Shown: positions 25,681 through 38,670, counted from the stretch's first letter. The stretch is 64,000 nucleotides of DNA from Solenopsis invicta (GCF_016802725.1 NC_052667.1:22962346-23026345); one strand, 5' to 3'. Notes: generated by a model from the letters alone, not told the origin. Numbers and translations: made by a program.

Positions 25681-26476
25681 AACGGTAATCGAGATTTTAA
25701 AAGCGTAGATTGTAATCTGATTACGCGAACACTGCGAAAATAGTGACAATGTTCCGCCATTGTTCTCTCTCCGGCGGCTACAATTTAATCGTGCTTCAAA
25801 CTCGTCTGATATTTGATAAGACCATTCGAAAAATATTATTTTGAATCTAAGCAGTAACTTCATATTGACTTAACAACGAGGATTGACCCACATCGCAATA
25901 TTACACGGGCATTTCATAAAGTATATCAGCGTGCTGCCACACAATCCAATAAGTACATAAGTTTGTACACAGCGTAAGACAGGTATTCCATCAATAGTCA
26001 ACTCTTTATTTAATTTTTAACGCGCGGAAATCTTAACCATTCCATACGTTGGCCGGAATAAAGCGCGGGAGATTCCCCGTGAAGATTCGCCGGTATTACA
26101 AGAGCCCGGGATAAATTCACGTCCCGACGTGAAGGACCGGGATGGGAATTTTTGGTACACTTCCTCCATTCGGCGGATGAGAACGGCATAATGTGGCGTA
26201 TTTTGATGAGCATCGTGAGTTTGACGCGCCATGTAAAATTCCACTGGCGCGGATCCGGAAGCGGATCACCGTGAAAGCGGCTTTATCGCGGTGCGGTGCG
26301 CCGCGGCGTGCGGCGGCGCCCGGCGTCTGACGTTATAGGGAAAAGGCCTCGCTAAAATTTCATGTCGCGACGAAGTGGAAGCAATTTGACACGCGTCCCG
26401 CGTTGCCGCGATGTATATCAAATTCAAAAAAGCAGCGCTCGGGTTCCACTGAAATACGATAACGCGCCTGCTTTTT

Positions 26477-26480
<4 letters not shown>
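25681..26480. other. Gene-free stretch with very GC-rich core
   Basis: A CpG-rich segment at about 26040-26350 contains a dense GCGGTGCGCCGCGGCGTGCG run (about 26290-26325). Overlapping 60-75 codon frames on both strands are not persuasive. Confidence 0.45.

Positions 26481-26535
<55 letters not shown>
26481..26535. repeat. (AT)27 microsatellite
   Basis: An uninterrupted AT dinucleotide run of about 55 bases, preceded by a T run and followed by AAAAC. The Tyr-Ile repeats in frames crossing it come from this tract. Confidence 0.97.
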
Positions 26536-26539
<4 letters not shown>

Positions 26540-27043
26540 CAACCAGCTCGCGTTTCTTTTGCGTCAGTATGAGTGAATAATGTTACCCGGCTCTCTCCAA
26601 ATGATACTCGTACAATAATAACAATAGTTGTACATCGAAGTTTTTATTGCGCGACACACGAGTCGTTAAAGCTATCGATGTTATTGGAATGACCGAGGGA
26701 GTGACACGGTAAATAAAATATTCACGAGAAGTAGATATTGGATAACTCTCCGACACATATGCCACACCTATCGAAAATAGTCTTAATTTGTCAAATATTA
26801 TTTACATGTTCAAGACAAAAACTATATTAATAAAAACTTTACACTATTAAGTACTTATTGTAGAAATATTAGAAATACGAAATATTTATTTCTTTCATAT
26901 TGTATATATGAAAAAAATCGTTTAAAAATCTTTACATTTTTATCGTATTAAAAATGGGAGACACGTAACCGTTCATGAATTGAATAATCAAGCTGACAAA
27001 GAAGAGCTAATCACTAGATGTACTTCATCCTTTATTATCTCTC
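26536..27043. other. Gene-free stretch
   Basis: AT-rich sequence with no exon, RNA gene or element end that I can identify. Confidence 0.5.
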
Positions 27044-27263
27044 TACACTGAAAAAAGAGTTTGGTAACAGCTGCTAAACGTTAAGTGAAATAATACCAAT
27101 TAAATATTTGATTAATATAATCAAATATTATAAATATTTAATAAGTAACCAAATTTAGTAATATATAAAAGTAAAATTATTTTTGGTTATATTAATTAAA
27201 TATTTCATTGGCATTATTTCACTTAACATTTGGTAGTTATTACCAAACTCTTTTCTCACAGTA
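27044..27263. mobile_element. MITE with long inverted termini (CACTGAAAAAAGAGTTTGG)
   Basis: The left end TACACTGAAAAAAGAGTTTG matches the right end read on the opposite strand (TACTGTGAGAAAAGAGTTTG). The match continues inward through GTTAAGTGAAATAAT and CAATTAAATATTTGATTAAT for about 80 bp per arm. At 220 bp the element is nearly all inverted repeat around an AT-rich centre. Non-coding. Its outermost CACTGA..AAAA resembles the ends of several other elements in this window. Confidence 0.85.
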
Positions 27264-29217
27264 TAATTTGCGATAGAATTCAAGACAGATTCTATTCATA
27301 ATTTTATTATATACCAAATTATAAATACAATTATAGGTGAGAAAAAATTATTGTATCATACGACCCATAGTTTAATATAAAATTATGTATAAAATATTTG
27401 ATTGTTTTTTTTTACATATTTAAGTTGTTAAAAAATGTCATCTCGAATTCTGTCGCAAATTATAGATTGTCCAGGGCGGGTTTAATACAACATAAAGACA
27501 AATAGCAGAGTGGTTGCGTGCAAATTACCTTCACTCCTTGTATTTATTCTGACTTCTGCGGCATAAATTCTCGCGCTGCGTAAATACCGGAGCTACCCCA
27601 TAATATAATAAAATAACGAAACATGAGGGTAACTGAGAGTCAAGTGTTACAGTTGATGTGTGTATGTTACAATATTCAGTACAATGCAATTGCGTTGCAA
27701 ACTGTAATTATAATTAATTCCAACTAATTATAAATTGTTCCGAACGTTTTAATTCTAATTCAAGTCGCTCTCTCAACGGAAATCGCAAAACGAAATTTCC
27801 AAGAATTTCCAAGAATCAAAGTTGTATTGTATTAAAAATTTGCCATTTATCGCGGTTGCAGGAGCGAATAATGTAACTTGTGATCATTGAAATGTAATCG
27901 GAATTCCTTTTTTTATTTTTAAAATAAATTACGCGAACTTTCATTAATTTTTCTAATTGGGAATTTTTATTGAACTTAATTCAAGTATCTTTATCTTAAA
28001 GCATTTCTGTGAATTTAGAGTTATGTAAACATCTTTATCCAAATAAAATTAAGTACCGAAATGAAATATCTCATTTCAATCGTCTTGTGCGACGACCGAA
28101 AATGATAATAGAAATTAGGAGGATCGTTTCGTCCGTGCCTTGATCCTTCCTCCACGGTGGGTCGCGACCGGATGTTAAATTGAGCGCGTAATGCCGGACG
28201 AATCGGCATTAATATCCGCGGAATTAACCCGATGCCCGGTAATTAAATCGATTAATTTACATTTCCGAGTGGCTCGCGCAATTTTCGAACGCTCCCCGCG
28301 ATTAATTCCGGGCCCTCTAACGGTTCTCGCGATATTTTATACCCGGCCGCAAATCAATGGCCATGGAAGCGAATTCGCGATGCATTTAACGGACACGTGA
28401 AGCAATATGAACGTAATTAATTTCGTATTTTTCACAGTACACAGGTGTATCGGTTTCGCGTGCGCTGGCGGCGTTGGAGCTCTCTCTACCCCCGTAACAT
28501 TTTAAAATTAAATTTTAAACCCTATCGTGCAACAAACGGCTATTAAGGCGTTTTGAGAAAACAAAAAATGCATTCAGCCAAATCCGTCGTACGATATGTA
28601 CGATACGATAAACTAGTGACTCAAGTTTTTTTTTAATCATATAGAGATTTGCCGTTTTATTCAAAATTTAAAAACGACGTACTTTGACAGGCTTAATAAG
28701 TTTGTTTGTCATATCCATAGGGAATCGTAACGGGAAAATACTCCTTCGTTTCTCCTCTGGCGAATATTCGAAGCAAAACATGAATATTATCCATGTAATA
28801 TGACTTGTACGTAAAACGAGGTTGCTTGTTGATATACTCGGGATATTTTCGAGTTAAAATTTTGTTATCCTTTCGAAGCCGCTTTTGCGATACTCCTGAA
28901 GGCTGCCGCATTTCGAGTTAACGATTTAGTGGAAATAATCTCGATGTTAGCGGGGCTGCAACCGCTGAACTCTTTTTATTACCCACCATACGAAAAGCCG
29001 ACATTTATTTTCAATACCGTGAGAATTATACCTGTGAGAAATAAGGGAAACTATCTCGGTCGCGGGGGAGTGATTGCCAAGGAAAATGAATGCATAGCCT
29101 TATATTAAATGCGAAAAAAAATTGAATTTTGCCGATGCCACGCTCAATTTTAAAGCGATCGCAAAGCGCGAAAATAAATATAATAATATTGAGCTAAAAT
29201 TCGATTATTAAAATACA
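27264..29217. other. Gene-free stretch
   Basis: AT-rich to about 28110, then a CpG/TTAATT-mixed island at about 28110-28480, then AT-rich again. Open frames at 28191-28400 (+) and 28693-28911 (-) have no recognisable domain. No RNA gene is seen. Confidence 0.45.
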
Positions 29218-29261
29218 ATTATTGCGAGAGTGGCAGAGGATCCTGCCACTCTTGCAATAAT
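29218..29261. repeat. Compact perfect hairpin
   Basis: ATTATTGCGAGAGTGGCAG (29218-29236) is complemented by CTGCCACTCTTGCAATAAT (29243-29261) with a single mismatch, which is G:U in RNA. The loop is six bases (AGGATC). Looser pairing extends outward a further ten or so bases. The loop is short for a microRNA precursor; a transcription-factor dyad or transposon relic are alternatives. Confidence 0.75.
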
Positions 29262-31274
29262 CATAATTTTATCTCGGTATTATTAGATTTTTGCTTTGGC
29301 CACTTTATTTTAATATTAGACGAATGCATAGGCGCTTGCGGATCGGCTTACCCGTGGGGGAACAAGACACGGATAATCTCTCGGGAAGTTATTTCGTGAC
29401 GCTGCGACGTCAGTTGTCGTTACAAGCAACTGGCGTGAACCCGGCAATTTTATTCAGAATTAAGTTGTGCCGTTTCAGTCGTGGCTTTTACTTACAAAGA
29501 AAGATTGCACGCGAGCGAGCGTCGTGTGCACGCAGCGAAGAAATCGGAGACATTTTTGAGATATACGTCCCCTTAGGACGTTATACATTGTATATTACCT
29601 TGCAAAATAAGTTTGAGTCTGTTTAATGTAAGTACATATATAACGAGTTTATCTTCAACTAATTCAGATTTTACGCCGAGGGAAATAGAGATGAAAATTT
29701 TTCACGTTAAAATGTATAAAAATGCTTACATAAAAGCTAAGAGAACTGTGACTTGTTTTTCTTTCTGATTATTTGCGTGTCTCGCAATTGTCCAGATTAA
29801 ATTCAGTTACACAGTAAACAAAAAAGAAATGAAAAAAATGCTGATATTATTGCTACGGATTATTTATAAATGCTGCAACAGGAATCACAATGGAGACTGT
29901 CGCTTCGATGGCTTCATCAATTTGCTGCTTTTAAATCGTAACATTTACTGCGCACGTGGTCGTTTACGGTTATATTACATTAATAATTTCGGTTACCGTC
30001 AGTTTACGCGCATACGAATCCGAGAATTTATACAGCGAGATATACATTCCCGTCGATAAACATACCTACGTACATTTCAGAATGATTGCCAGTGCCATCC
30101 AATCAATCCCACTGTATTTTTTATAATATTTCTTTTTATCTCTCTCGAAACCTCTCGGTTTCACGAGCATTGAGCGGCTCTTACGTGACTTATGAACGTA
30201 GTCAACGTAGGAACGACGGCATTGTTTCTTAGCTTTAGATCCCAAGGCACTCTATATATATGAATGTACATACGAAGCCACTTAGAGGGCTGACAAGTTA
30301 ACGAACTTTATGATTTTCATTGCAGACAGGATTCTCCGGTCATTTGCCGTCGTAAATTAATCTCGCGCGGTAGGTGAAAGGAGAGTCTCCGCATTCGTCC
30401 TCCCGCGGGATTAAGCGCTCGACTAAGCGCAGTTTATTTCGTCGTGGTCGCCGGGTAATCGCACGATGCGATAAGACGTTGACTTTCAGGGATTTCAATA
30501 TTAGGAAATAAGAGATCGTGAAACCGTAATATTGAACGTCAGTACAGTACTACCTGTGCTTCTTTTTTACGATTCTCGGGCAACGTGCCATCTCCTCGCT
30601 GTTCTTTAATCTGCTTAGTTTCTTTAAAGTAGAGAAGAAGGTGGTATTATGGTGGGCCTTGTAGATATTATGGTCATTCGTGTTATCTCCGTTATTAGAC
30701 GATAAATTTTAGTAATTGTGGAATTATTTTTGCCCATGACCCAGTGTCGCTATATTTTTATAAATAAAATGCAATGCAATTAATATTTTGTTAATTTGAT
30801 TTTAAAATTTATTAAATAATACTTCACGAAAAGTGAAAAATTTTTATTTTTCTTAAAGGTATTTTTATTAAATCTAAAAATGAGCAAGTTTAAGAAACGA
30901 TATTTCAATTGTTCTCTGGGTATTTGATGAATAACGTAATCGTTGAGTTTCAATACAAAATAATGATTATTATATAAAAATGTATTGTATAAAATATAAA
31001 TAGATGTGGTCACAATATTACCTTTCCTTCTGTTGTCTAATGTGTACGCGTCTACTTTTTCTTACAATCCATTCTTCATTATTTAGCAATTAGTAAACGC
31101 GACGAACAATTGTACAGAAAAATAAGTGGATTAGTAGAAACCCATTCCGATGAATTTGTTCCGTTTTATCTTTCGGTATCGCTCGCGTTGCTTGTTGCTT
31201 CTCTCGCTTGAGCTTCCCACGGCAACATATTTTAATTTAAAAAGCCGAACGCAAAATAAAGCACCGTTCTGGCA
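29262..31274. other. Gene-free stretch
   Basis: Mixed AT-rich and CpG-bearing DNA (CpG-rich at about 30340-30480). Frames at 29291-29626 and 29829-30059 (+) do not resemble known proteins. No RNA gene or element end is visible. Confidence 0.45.
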
Positions 31275-31308
31275 TGGATAATCCGTTATCGACAGTTTGG
31301 ATTATCCA
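31275..31308. promoter_or_regulatory. Paired GGATTA homeodomain-type sites in a dyad
   Basis: TGGATAATCC (31275-31284) and GGATTATCCA (31299-31308) form a perfect 10-bp inverted repeat separated by 14 bases. TAATCC/GGATTA is the core bound by K50 homeodomains (Otd/Otx, Pitx, Goosecoid, Bicoid class), and two inward-facing sites could bind a dimer. The motif match is seen; any enhancer role is inference. Confidence 0.3.
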
Positions 31309-32059
31309 GGCTTGGTATGTAACTGACTACTGAGCAGCTCGACGTGGGCGAGCTTCTTCGACATCATTGCGAACGTCGGCGGTGTAACACGGACAATACG
31401 ATGAGAATCGATTCGGTTCGATGAGCGTTCCCGCGCAATGAGGTTGCCTCACTCGATCTTGGTAAACCACCTTCTGCATAGGGAATTTGCCACCGTCTAC
31501 CGCCTGAAACCAATCTCCGTCAACCGAACCGTTTCACCATTTTAATCCGCAACATCGCGGCGAACGAGACATTCGCGGAAACGAACTCCGGAAACGGTCT
31601 TGCGAAACGAAATCAGTCGAACGTGCGAATATCCCGGACGAAAAGAGGGATCTCCTCCCCAAGTAACGCGCGGCGATGCGGTGCCGCGTGAGCGTCGGGG
31701 CAGTATCAACTTATGAAGCTGCCAAACGGGATGGAAGCGTTCCAATAAACAAGAAAATTACTTATTAAAGTAAGGGAGGAGTAAAGAACATATTTTTGGA
31801 TGGCAGTCTCATGCATCTCTCTCTCTCTTTCTCTTTCGAGGATTAATTCCAGAAGATTTCGTTACCGAAGAAGTTCGGAAAAGTCCAATTCGGGATTAAA
31901 TCTCCACGCGATATTGATGACCCGAAAGCTACGAGAAGGGATCAAATCAAGTCTTCTCAAAGTTATTCAAGCGTGATCTATCCATTAGCCATGTGCGGAA
32001 ATTTTACGAAACGACATCGACGATTATGTATGAAAGTGATGTTTCGTTAATCTCCGGTT
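31309..32059. other. Gene-free stretch with CT tract
   Basis: CpG-rich DNA at about 31330-31720 and a CT/TTC pyrimidine run at 31816-31837. No exon is recognised. Confidence 0.5.
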
Positions 32060-32700
32060 AATATCGGCGCCGCGCGCGGCCTTGTAACTTTGTCGAGGAA
32101 TTTTGGCGACGTTCCCGGCTCACAAGTGAATTCACGGGCGATGAGAGAGAAGAGGGTGAGAAGGGGGAGAGCAATCGCGGCGGTACCAACGACGGAGCGC
32201 GCGCGCCCTTGATGCGCGTCACCATTAGTGCCGGGGTACCGGTTACCCCGGCTATATGTATCCGCCGGAACTACGATGCACGCGAAATCCGGATAAGCCG
32301 TACGATTTGCCGCGCGGCGCGACGGGCGAATCCGCGCGACGGCACCGACCTAACGACGGAACGAATAACATGGGGAAGCGCGCTGCGAGTTGCCCTTCTG
32401 ATAGCGCGCGCTGTCGTATTTCGCGTAGGAGGGCCCCTCTGAGCCCCCGACGCTCTCCGTGACGTCGTCGCCTGCCCGGGGATAATCGATTGCCGGTGCA
32501 TTCAGCGCGACGATACCTCTGCGGGATGCATCGCGCACCGTTATTGTTGGAAACACCCAGGAGTCGCACGTGCGCATTTCAATGGCGCCGTCCGGAAGAG
32601 ATAAATAGGTGGGCAGCGCGAGCTTTATTTTTGGCTCGCTGCACTCGCCCGCGAATGCCGCGATCGTTCACTCGTCGACTGCCGTGATCCCTATTTTGAG
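32060..32700. other. Strong CpG island
   Basis: One of the most GC-rich blocks in the window (GGCGCCGCGCGCGGCC near 32066, GAGCGCGCGCGCCC near 32196). Frames of 65-105 codons are open in five frames at once on both strands, mostly Arg/Ser/Pro-rich, which is the signature of stop-poor composition rather than of genes. It could mark a promoter or enhancer. Confidence 0.45.
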
Positions 32701-34069
32701 GACCGCGTTGAAAATAGCAAAAAGTGATATATCGCGCAAGAGGGAGTTAAACTGTATCCATAATTGTGCACTAGAGCAGAGAGAGGTTTCGGAGATTATT
32801 CGGTTATATACGAGGTAAAATGGTTAAATGTTAAATAAATGTTCTATTAGATGCGAACGGCATATGACGCAGTCAAAATTTTGAGATGCAACGGAATTAT
32901 TTTTTTTAATCAACAATTAATTTTTTTTTATAACAGAATAATGTCTGAATCATTTTTCTGTGATGCAAAATTATGATTTTTGAACGACGCTCTAATTTTA
33001 CGATATGGAGAGAGCAGCAGCTGTTCATTGCAAAATTCGCGACATTTGAGTGAAAAAATTTGTTGTCAAATCTGTTTATAAAATCGACTTGTTAAATTGA
33101 TTTATTCTGCTGTAGAAAAATATCCTGGCGGAAAGAAGTTAATCTATCCTTTGAACGAAATTAATTGAAAGGGAATACGTGGAGCGATATATCATCGTAA
33201 ATATTAGAATGGTTCTCTGCAATATCCATTCGCAAGGATCGATGATCGATGTTTCGCTCGGCGAAGTTGGTTGTGAGGCGTATTGAGCCGATTTATTGTA
33301 GGACCTAGATCGGATGAATATAAATTTTTCAAAGATGCCACGCAAGAAAGAAAGGAGCTATAAGGTGGACGTCGGGATGACATCCGAGAGTTGTAGGTTC
33401 ACTGAAATGCATGTGGCTGTAGCCCTGTCCCGCTCCGATGCTGGAAAATCAATACCGCAATATACCGATCTAGCAAATGACGCGGAGGAAATCTTAATGA
33501 GCTGCAACGCGTCGATATTATACGTACGGGTCGGCGCGAGCTCGATTATTAATCATTAAAACTAATCTATCACGGCATCGTATAATGTTACGCGGTTTCA
33601 CCTAATTAAGTCGTTAACGTTTGTTGTCGTAAGTAAAGTTTGCCTATGTATTTCTGCACGGAACTATCGATTTTGCTAAAGTGTCTAAAAATGTAGTTAA
33701 AATACAGATTTGAAGATAATTTTATTATTAAAAGTTATTTAAGTATTTTTAATAATCATCAATTATGACGACGAGTAGAGCTTGGTCTCTGACTTTCACT
33801 TATTGTCGCCCAAAAACGAAGAATACTTGAGACAAGGATCACTTTTTAGACATTTTTTTCACAAATGAAGAATAATTGAAACGAGTTTTTTTTATATTAA
33901 TTATTTTTTATATTAACGTTTATTTCAAATTGTTACTCTCAGAGTTTTTACATTAATTTTCTTATTCTAATAAATATGCATTGATTTTTTTTACTGTTTC
34001 ATGATTTATTTGCTCATTTCATGATTTATTTATCTTCTTATTATTGTTTGTTTAGACGAGTTTGACATA
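32701..34069. other. Gene-free stretch
   Basis: AT-rich DNA with runs of T. TTTCATGATTTATTT is repeated in tandem at about 33998-34031. An 81-codon plus frame at 33314-33559 has no recognised domain. Confidence 0.5.
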
Positions 34070-34283
34070 ATTATATTATTTTGAAAATAACTTTGTTACA
34101 ATAGATTATTAGAATAATTATGACAAACGTTCAAGCATGTTGAGCATTGCTGCAAAAAGATTTGGCATTTTAGCAATTAGTTTGAATGTCCTACATTATG
34201 ATTTTGACGGTTTAACAAAATTATCTTCAGATCTGTATTTAGCTAAAGTTTTAAATACTTGAGTAAAATTGTTCTTTCCGTGT
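34070..34283. mobile_element. MITE, CACGGAAAGAAC family, copy 3 (left end lost)
   Basis: The right end, read on the opposite strand, is CACGGAAAGAACAATTTTAC, an excellent match to the family terminus. The interior shares GAGCATTGCTGCAAAAAG and GGCATTTTAGCAATTAG with copy 1. The left terminus is not recognisable: homology fades near ATAATTATATTATTTTGAAA. About 214 bp. Non-coding. Confidence 0.65.
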
Positions 34284-37200
34284 GGAAAATTTTGCTTAAA
34301 CGACACAGATTTTTTTACAAATTATATTTTCTAATGTTCTCATTTTCTGAGAGCTGTGTATTGATTATCTTTCAAACTCTCAAGTACGTAGACAGTTGCG
34401 TTTTATTTTTAAATTTATTTACAATCGAGTTTTCCCGAAAATGATACATTTATTTGAAATGTACTTTATTGTGTTACGTACATACTGAGAAGCAATATCT
34501 GTGTACGAGGAACTTGTTATTCATATTCGCAATGTAGCAGCATGCAGAAAATTACGCAATTTACAACTAGCGAAGCTGCAGAATAGAAAATTGTTAGAAT
34601 GGAATTCGTTGTAAAACTCCACTAAAACACTACTAAAACGCAAAAGAAATAAAATCGAGCAGAGAGCCTTTATATTCCTCCTCTACCGACCATCTTATTT
34701 CGAGTCTAAGCGATTCGATTGCGATCTACTCAAATTCGTTTTACGATCACTCGCCGTACGAATTCGATTCGCGTCTATAAAAAGTAATACTCGCGCGCCG
34801 ATCGTTGTGTTTATTCGTCCGGGAAATTCATATAATAAATCTCTTTTTCCAAGTTTCCCTGTAGCGGCCTCAATTCAGTGAGAAAGGAAAATAACGTTTG
34901 TGCAAAAAGGAATGAGAAATCGACTCGATTACTCGAAAACGCGTCGACGCATGTATTACCCCCGGGTCAGGCCTAATATAAAAATAACTCAGGAGATCGT
35001 ATCGCCAATCGACTTCATTTTATCCTGCACTTTATCCTCCGTGTAGCCTCAACGTGTTATTGCGCAGATACACGGCAGGTTAAGCCGCCATCGATTTCTG
35101 ATACTATCCTGGCTCAGAAATAAGCCGGCTCCTCGACATCTCCACTCTTTTCGTTCGCCGTCACCGAAGCGTTTACGCGATTCGGACACTTTTCCATCGG
35201 TAAACAATATTTACCGGCGCATACGCGATACGATACGCAGCGCAGCGGATTATTCTTGGGATTGTGGAAATGTATGGGATACGTACATCTGATACATCCC
35301 GTGAAGATTCCCGTGGGAACTGCCAGACGAGATGTATCGATTTTTTGTAAACAAGGGTAGATACGTTACAGAAAGAATAACGAGACATTTCTCGTAAAAG
35401 TTAATCGATATTGATTAACGAAGATTTCTAAAGGCGACTGAAGCGTTTGATCGAGTAAGCGATATTTACATGCTAATGTATGTGAGACAATAAATTTTAC
35501 GTGACAAAACTGATGCTACAGCCGAGATAAATTCTTAGGTAGATGATTTTTCGTGCAAAAGTAAGTGAAAAATATATAAAATAAAGTTTTTTGTACTAAT
35601 GAAAATAGAAAATATAGAACAATGCTTTTTACACGAGACTTTGTCTTCGACAGAATAGACTCGAAAGTTAATAATATTTTTGCACCTTTTTTAAGCTTAG
35701 AGGGAGATACTTTTGCTTGTTTTTTTTTGTGAGAAATTATTACATTGTCAATTGTGTATTATTTTTTTATATATACGTTATAAATTATTCTTTGAATATA
35801 ATATTTCTGAAGATAATAAAAGAACTCTATTTTGCAGTTAATCTTTGAGATTATATAAAATTAAAAAGTGAATAGATATTACATATATGGAGCAAGTTAG
35901 TGCAAAGCAACAAGGCTCCAATTAATAATCTGAAAGCTTTGATTGAGAGAATAAATATTTTTACTTTCTGTCATATCAAATGCATGTTTAGCGTGAATTT
36001 CGAATGTGTAAAAAAAACAGGCGTTTTTTTCCTACCATTCCTACTCCGCAGCAGTTATCGTTCCACGAGACAGGTGATCGGCTCGGTAACTACGCGTAAC
36101 AACGTTTATTCGACAGACGACCGTACACGTCTGAAATGTCTGAATGACCGTAGAACGACGAAAAGTAGAAAAAGAGCGTCTCGTGCGCGGCCACTCGTGC
36201 CCTCGGCTGCATGTCTAACCGGCGACGTCCGGACTACTCCGCTACTCGGCGCACTCATTAGTCACTCGCATCACGTAGACCCAAAATTGACGAAACGGTT
36301 GAAACTAAAATGAAAATCGAATTCTGGAGGTTCGAAGAAATGTCATGAGCTACATTTTTTGAGTATTGAACGTAGGATTATTGTCACGATAGATACGTCG
36401 TTGCGACAAATTCATACAATTATATAATATTCGAATAGTGGTCTTCGGTAAAAAACATTTTAATTAAAACGAGTAAACATTGCTTTTTACATAATTAATC
36501 TTGATATTCTTCACACATCCACGTTATTTTTCAGTATCTTTTCTCTTCCATCGGATCAAGAAACCCGAGTTAATTTTTATCATTTTTACAAGCTTAAAAA
36601 ATGTTTCAACGACTCTTACTTTAACATGTCTAGAAACTATTTATGTGATTGTTTATTTTAAAAAATTGTATGAATATTGTAATTAATTATAGTGCTTTTA
36701 GTTTTTCAAGAAAAAGAAATGCGTAGACAAAATTGTCGAATCGTGTTAATATTATTATCGATAAAAATGATATATGAAAAAATAATCTAAAAAAGTAATA
36801 TTTATGAGAAAATAATATAATCGAGATTTTCTCCAATATAAAATAATGTTCTCAACATGTTAGTATTTAAAAGTAAAAGATGTTTTATCGGGAGATGTAA
36901 TATAATGTGAAGTTTAATAAATTTTACCGCTCTTAATATGTTTATACTGTAAAAACATGTGCATTTGCCGCATGGCGTTTAATGGGTTCGGTCATTTTCG
37001 TACTTCGGAATGATTTTTCGCTCGAATACGCGTTCGCCATAACCGTTGAACTAAAAAAGAGATCAAGCGATCGTCGACGGCGCGCGCTGACTCACGGCTG
37101 CCGTTACGGTCCTCCACTTGCAGTTACGATAAGATTTCGTACGGTTGTCCTGTTGTTCTCGCAGAACTGCCGAGTCATTGAAGGCAAACGAGCTGCAGCA

Positions 37201-37824
37201 CGCGGGGGATTTGCCGACAATGGCGATACTATCGCAAGCGAATTCGAAACTCGATGATTCAGTCATTTTCTGGCGCATTCCGGTGGACGCAGTCGTAAAT
37301 CAAACGAGTATCGCGACAAGCTTTCTCGTTGCAAAAATTGCTGAAATAATGCTTTCGATATATGAAGTGACACGTATTGCGACGTGACGATTGGAGATTC
37401 GACAGCGCGTCCTGCATGCTGACAATTATTGTTATTAATCGCAAATTGTTACACGTTTTTCTCCAACGCATTTACCGCGGATGAAAGCAATTTTTTTTAT
37501 GAAAATTCTCTTTCCGTTAACAATCGTAACATCACTCTTTTATTATGATATTACGAATTACATGGACGGAATATATCAGAGAAATAAAAAGAAACCGATA
37601 TAGTATATCTGAACGTTACGTGGTTGAAAGACGTACGTGTAACAAACGACAGTATAATTTTAATTTTTAATTTGTTCACGCGCTAAAAAGTATATAAAAT
37701 TACGTAAATTGCATAGTGTGAAATGTACACGTTTTTAATTATAATTATAAATTTTATACATTGTTCACGCAATGCTACGCACAAAATTACAGAAGTCACA
37801 GCCAACGCGTAAAAATAAAGATTC
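34284..37824. other. Gene-free stretch
   Basis: CpG-rich patches lie at about 34700-34820, 35070-35260, 36050-36290 and 37010-37300, with AT-rich DNA between. TATAAAAAG at about 34777 precedes a CpG-rich segment but no exon follows. A 137-codon plus frame at 35900-36313 is half AT-rich and half GC-rich and looks fortuitous. Confidence 0.45.
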
Positions 37825-38080
37825 TACACAGAAAAAATGATTTTTTTGGACTTGATAAATCTCATTGTATCCAAACAAAATTATTCGGAATGGTCCAATC
37901 AAACCAGTGTTTGAATCAAGTACGCCTAACAATAGTGTTATTTTCGTCAAATAATAGATGTTGCTTGTGAACAAAGCGTCAACATTTTTATTCAAACAAA
38001 TGTTTTGTATGCTGTTTCAATGAATCTTTCAGTCAAATAAATAGGAATACTAATTCCAATGAAATTTTTTTCTCCGTGCA
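37825..38080. mobile_element. MITE-like element (CACAGAAAAAATGA ends)
   Basis: The left end TACACAGAAAAAATGATTTT pairs with the right end, which reads TGCACGGAGAAAAAAATTTC on the other strand. Sub-terminal CCAAT/ATTGG motifs follow on both sides. The 256-bp interior is AT-rich, has many TCAA/TTGA motifs and no coding capacity. It belongs loosely to the CACTGAGAAAA-ended group. Confidence 0.6.
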
Positions 38081-38155
38081 GAGGCTATAAATATAATAGG
38101 TTTATCAACGCAAAGTCGAGTAATTAACTATTAAAGTCTCACAACATCACAGTTG

Positions 38156-38173
38156 CGAGAGAGAGAGAGAGAG
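38156..38173. repeat. (GA)n microsatellite
   Basis: GA dinucleotides, about nine units, directly before a CpG-rich island. Confidence 0.9.
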
Positions 38174-38670
38174 TCGTTGAGCAGAGCGATTAAATGCGAG
38201 ATAATGAAAGGGCGGCGGCGTTCTGACAGCCGGTGTGTGATGACTTCCGTCGAAGCGACCAAATCGATTGAGGTTCCCGCGTCACGAGTTCGTCGGAAAC
38301 AACGGTGGGGCGAAACGATGATTAGCGTCGGGCTTTCACGATAATTTCCTGATCTCCAACGCGATCGTCTGCGAGGCTGTGAGGATCGAGACGAACGCGT
38401 CGTCAACTTACTCGCGCCGCGCCGTTACGATCCGCCCCGTCGCCGCCGCCGCCGCGGCGAAATCGTAAACCCGCGCGCTCGTAAATTCACGCGGCGAAGC
38501 CGCCTGTTCGTGACGAATATGATTACGCGGTGCCCGAGCGTTGACACCGAGCGAGCTCTCTTCGTGTTGCCGAGGACCGAGGCGCGATACAATCGTGATT
38601 TATAGGGTGCGTCGGGACGCGAGGGGGCGAATACAGGCTCTTTTCATCCCCCGGTAGCGGCGCGGTGTTA
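38174..38670. other. CpG island with (CCG)n core
   Basis: Dense CpG with CGCCGCCGCCGCCGCGGCG at about 38440-38458. Frames of 63 and 91 codons on opposite strands overlap and are Arg/Ser-rich. Such an island directly after a GA repeat resembles insect promoter-proximal DNA (GAGA-type sites), but no start site or exon can be fixed. Confidence 0.4.

Noticed and set aside
32209..32687. Several Arg/Pro-rich frames in five reading frames
   Set aside because: Simultaneous openness in many frames is expected in this GC-rich, stop-poor island.
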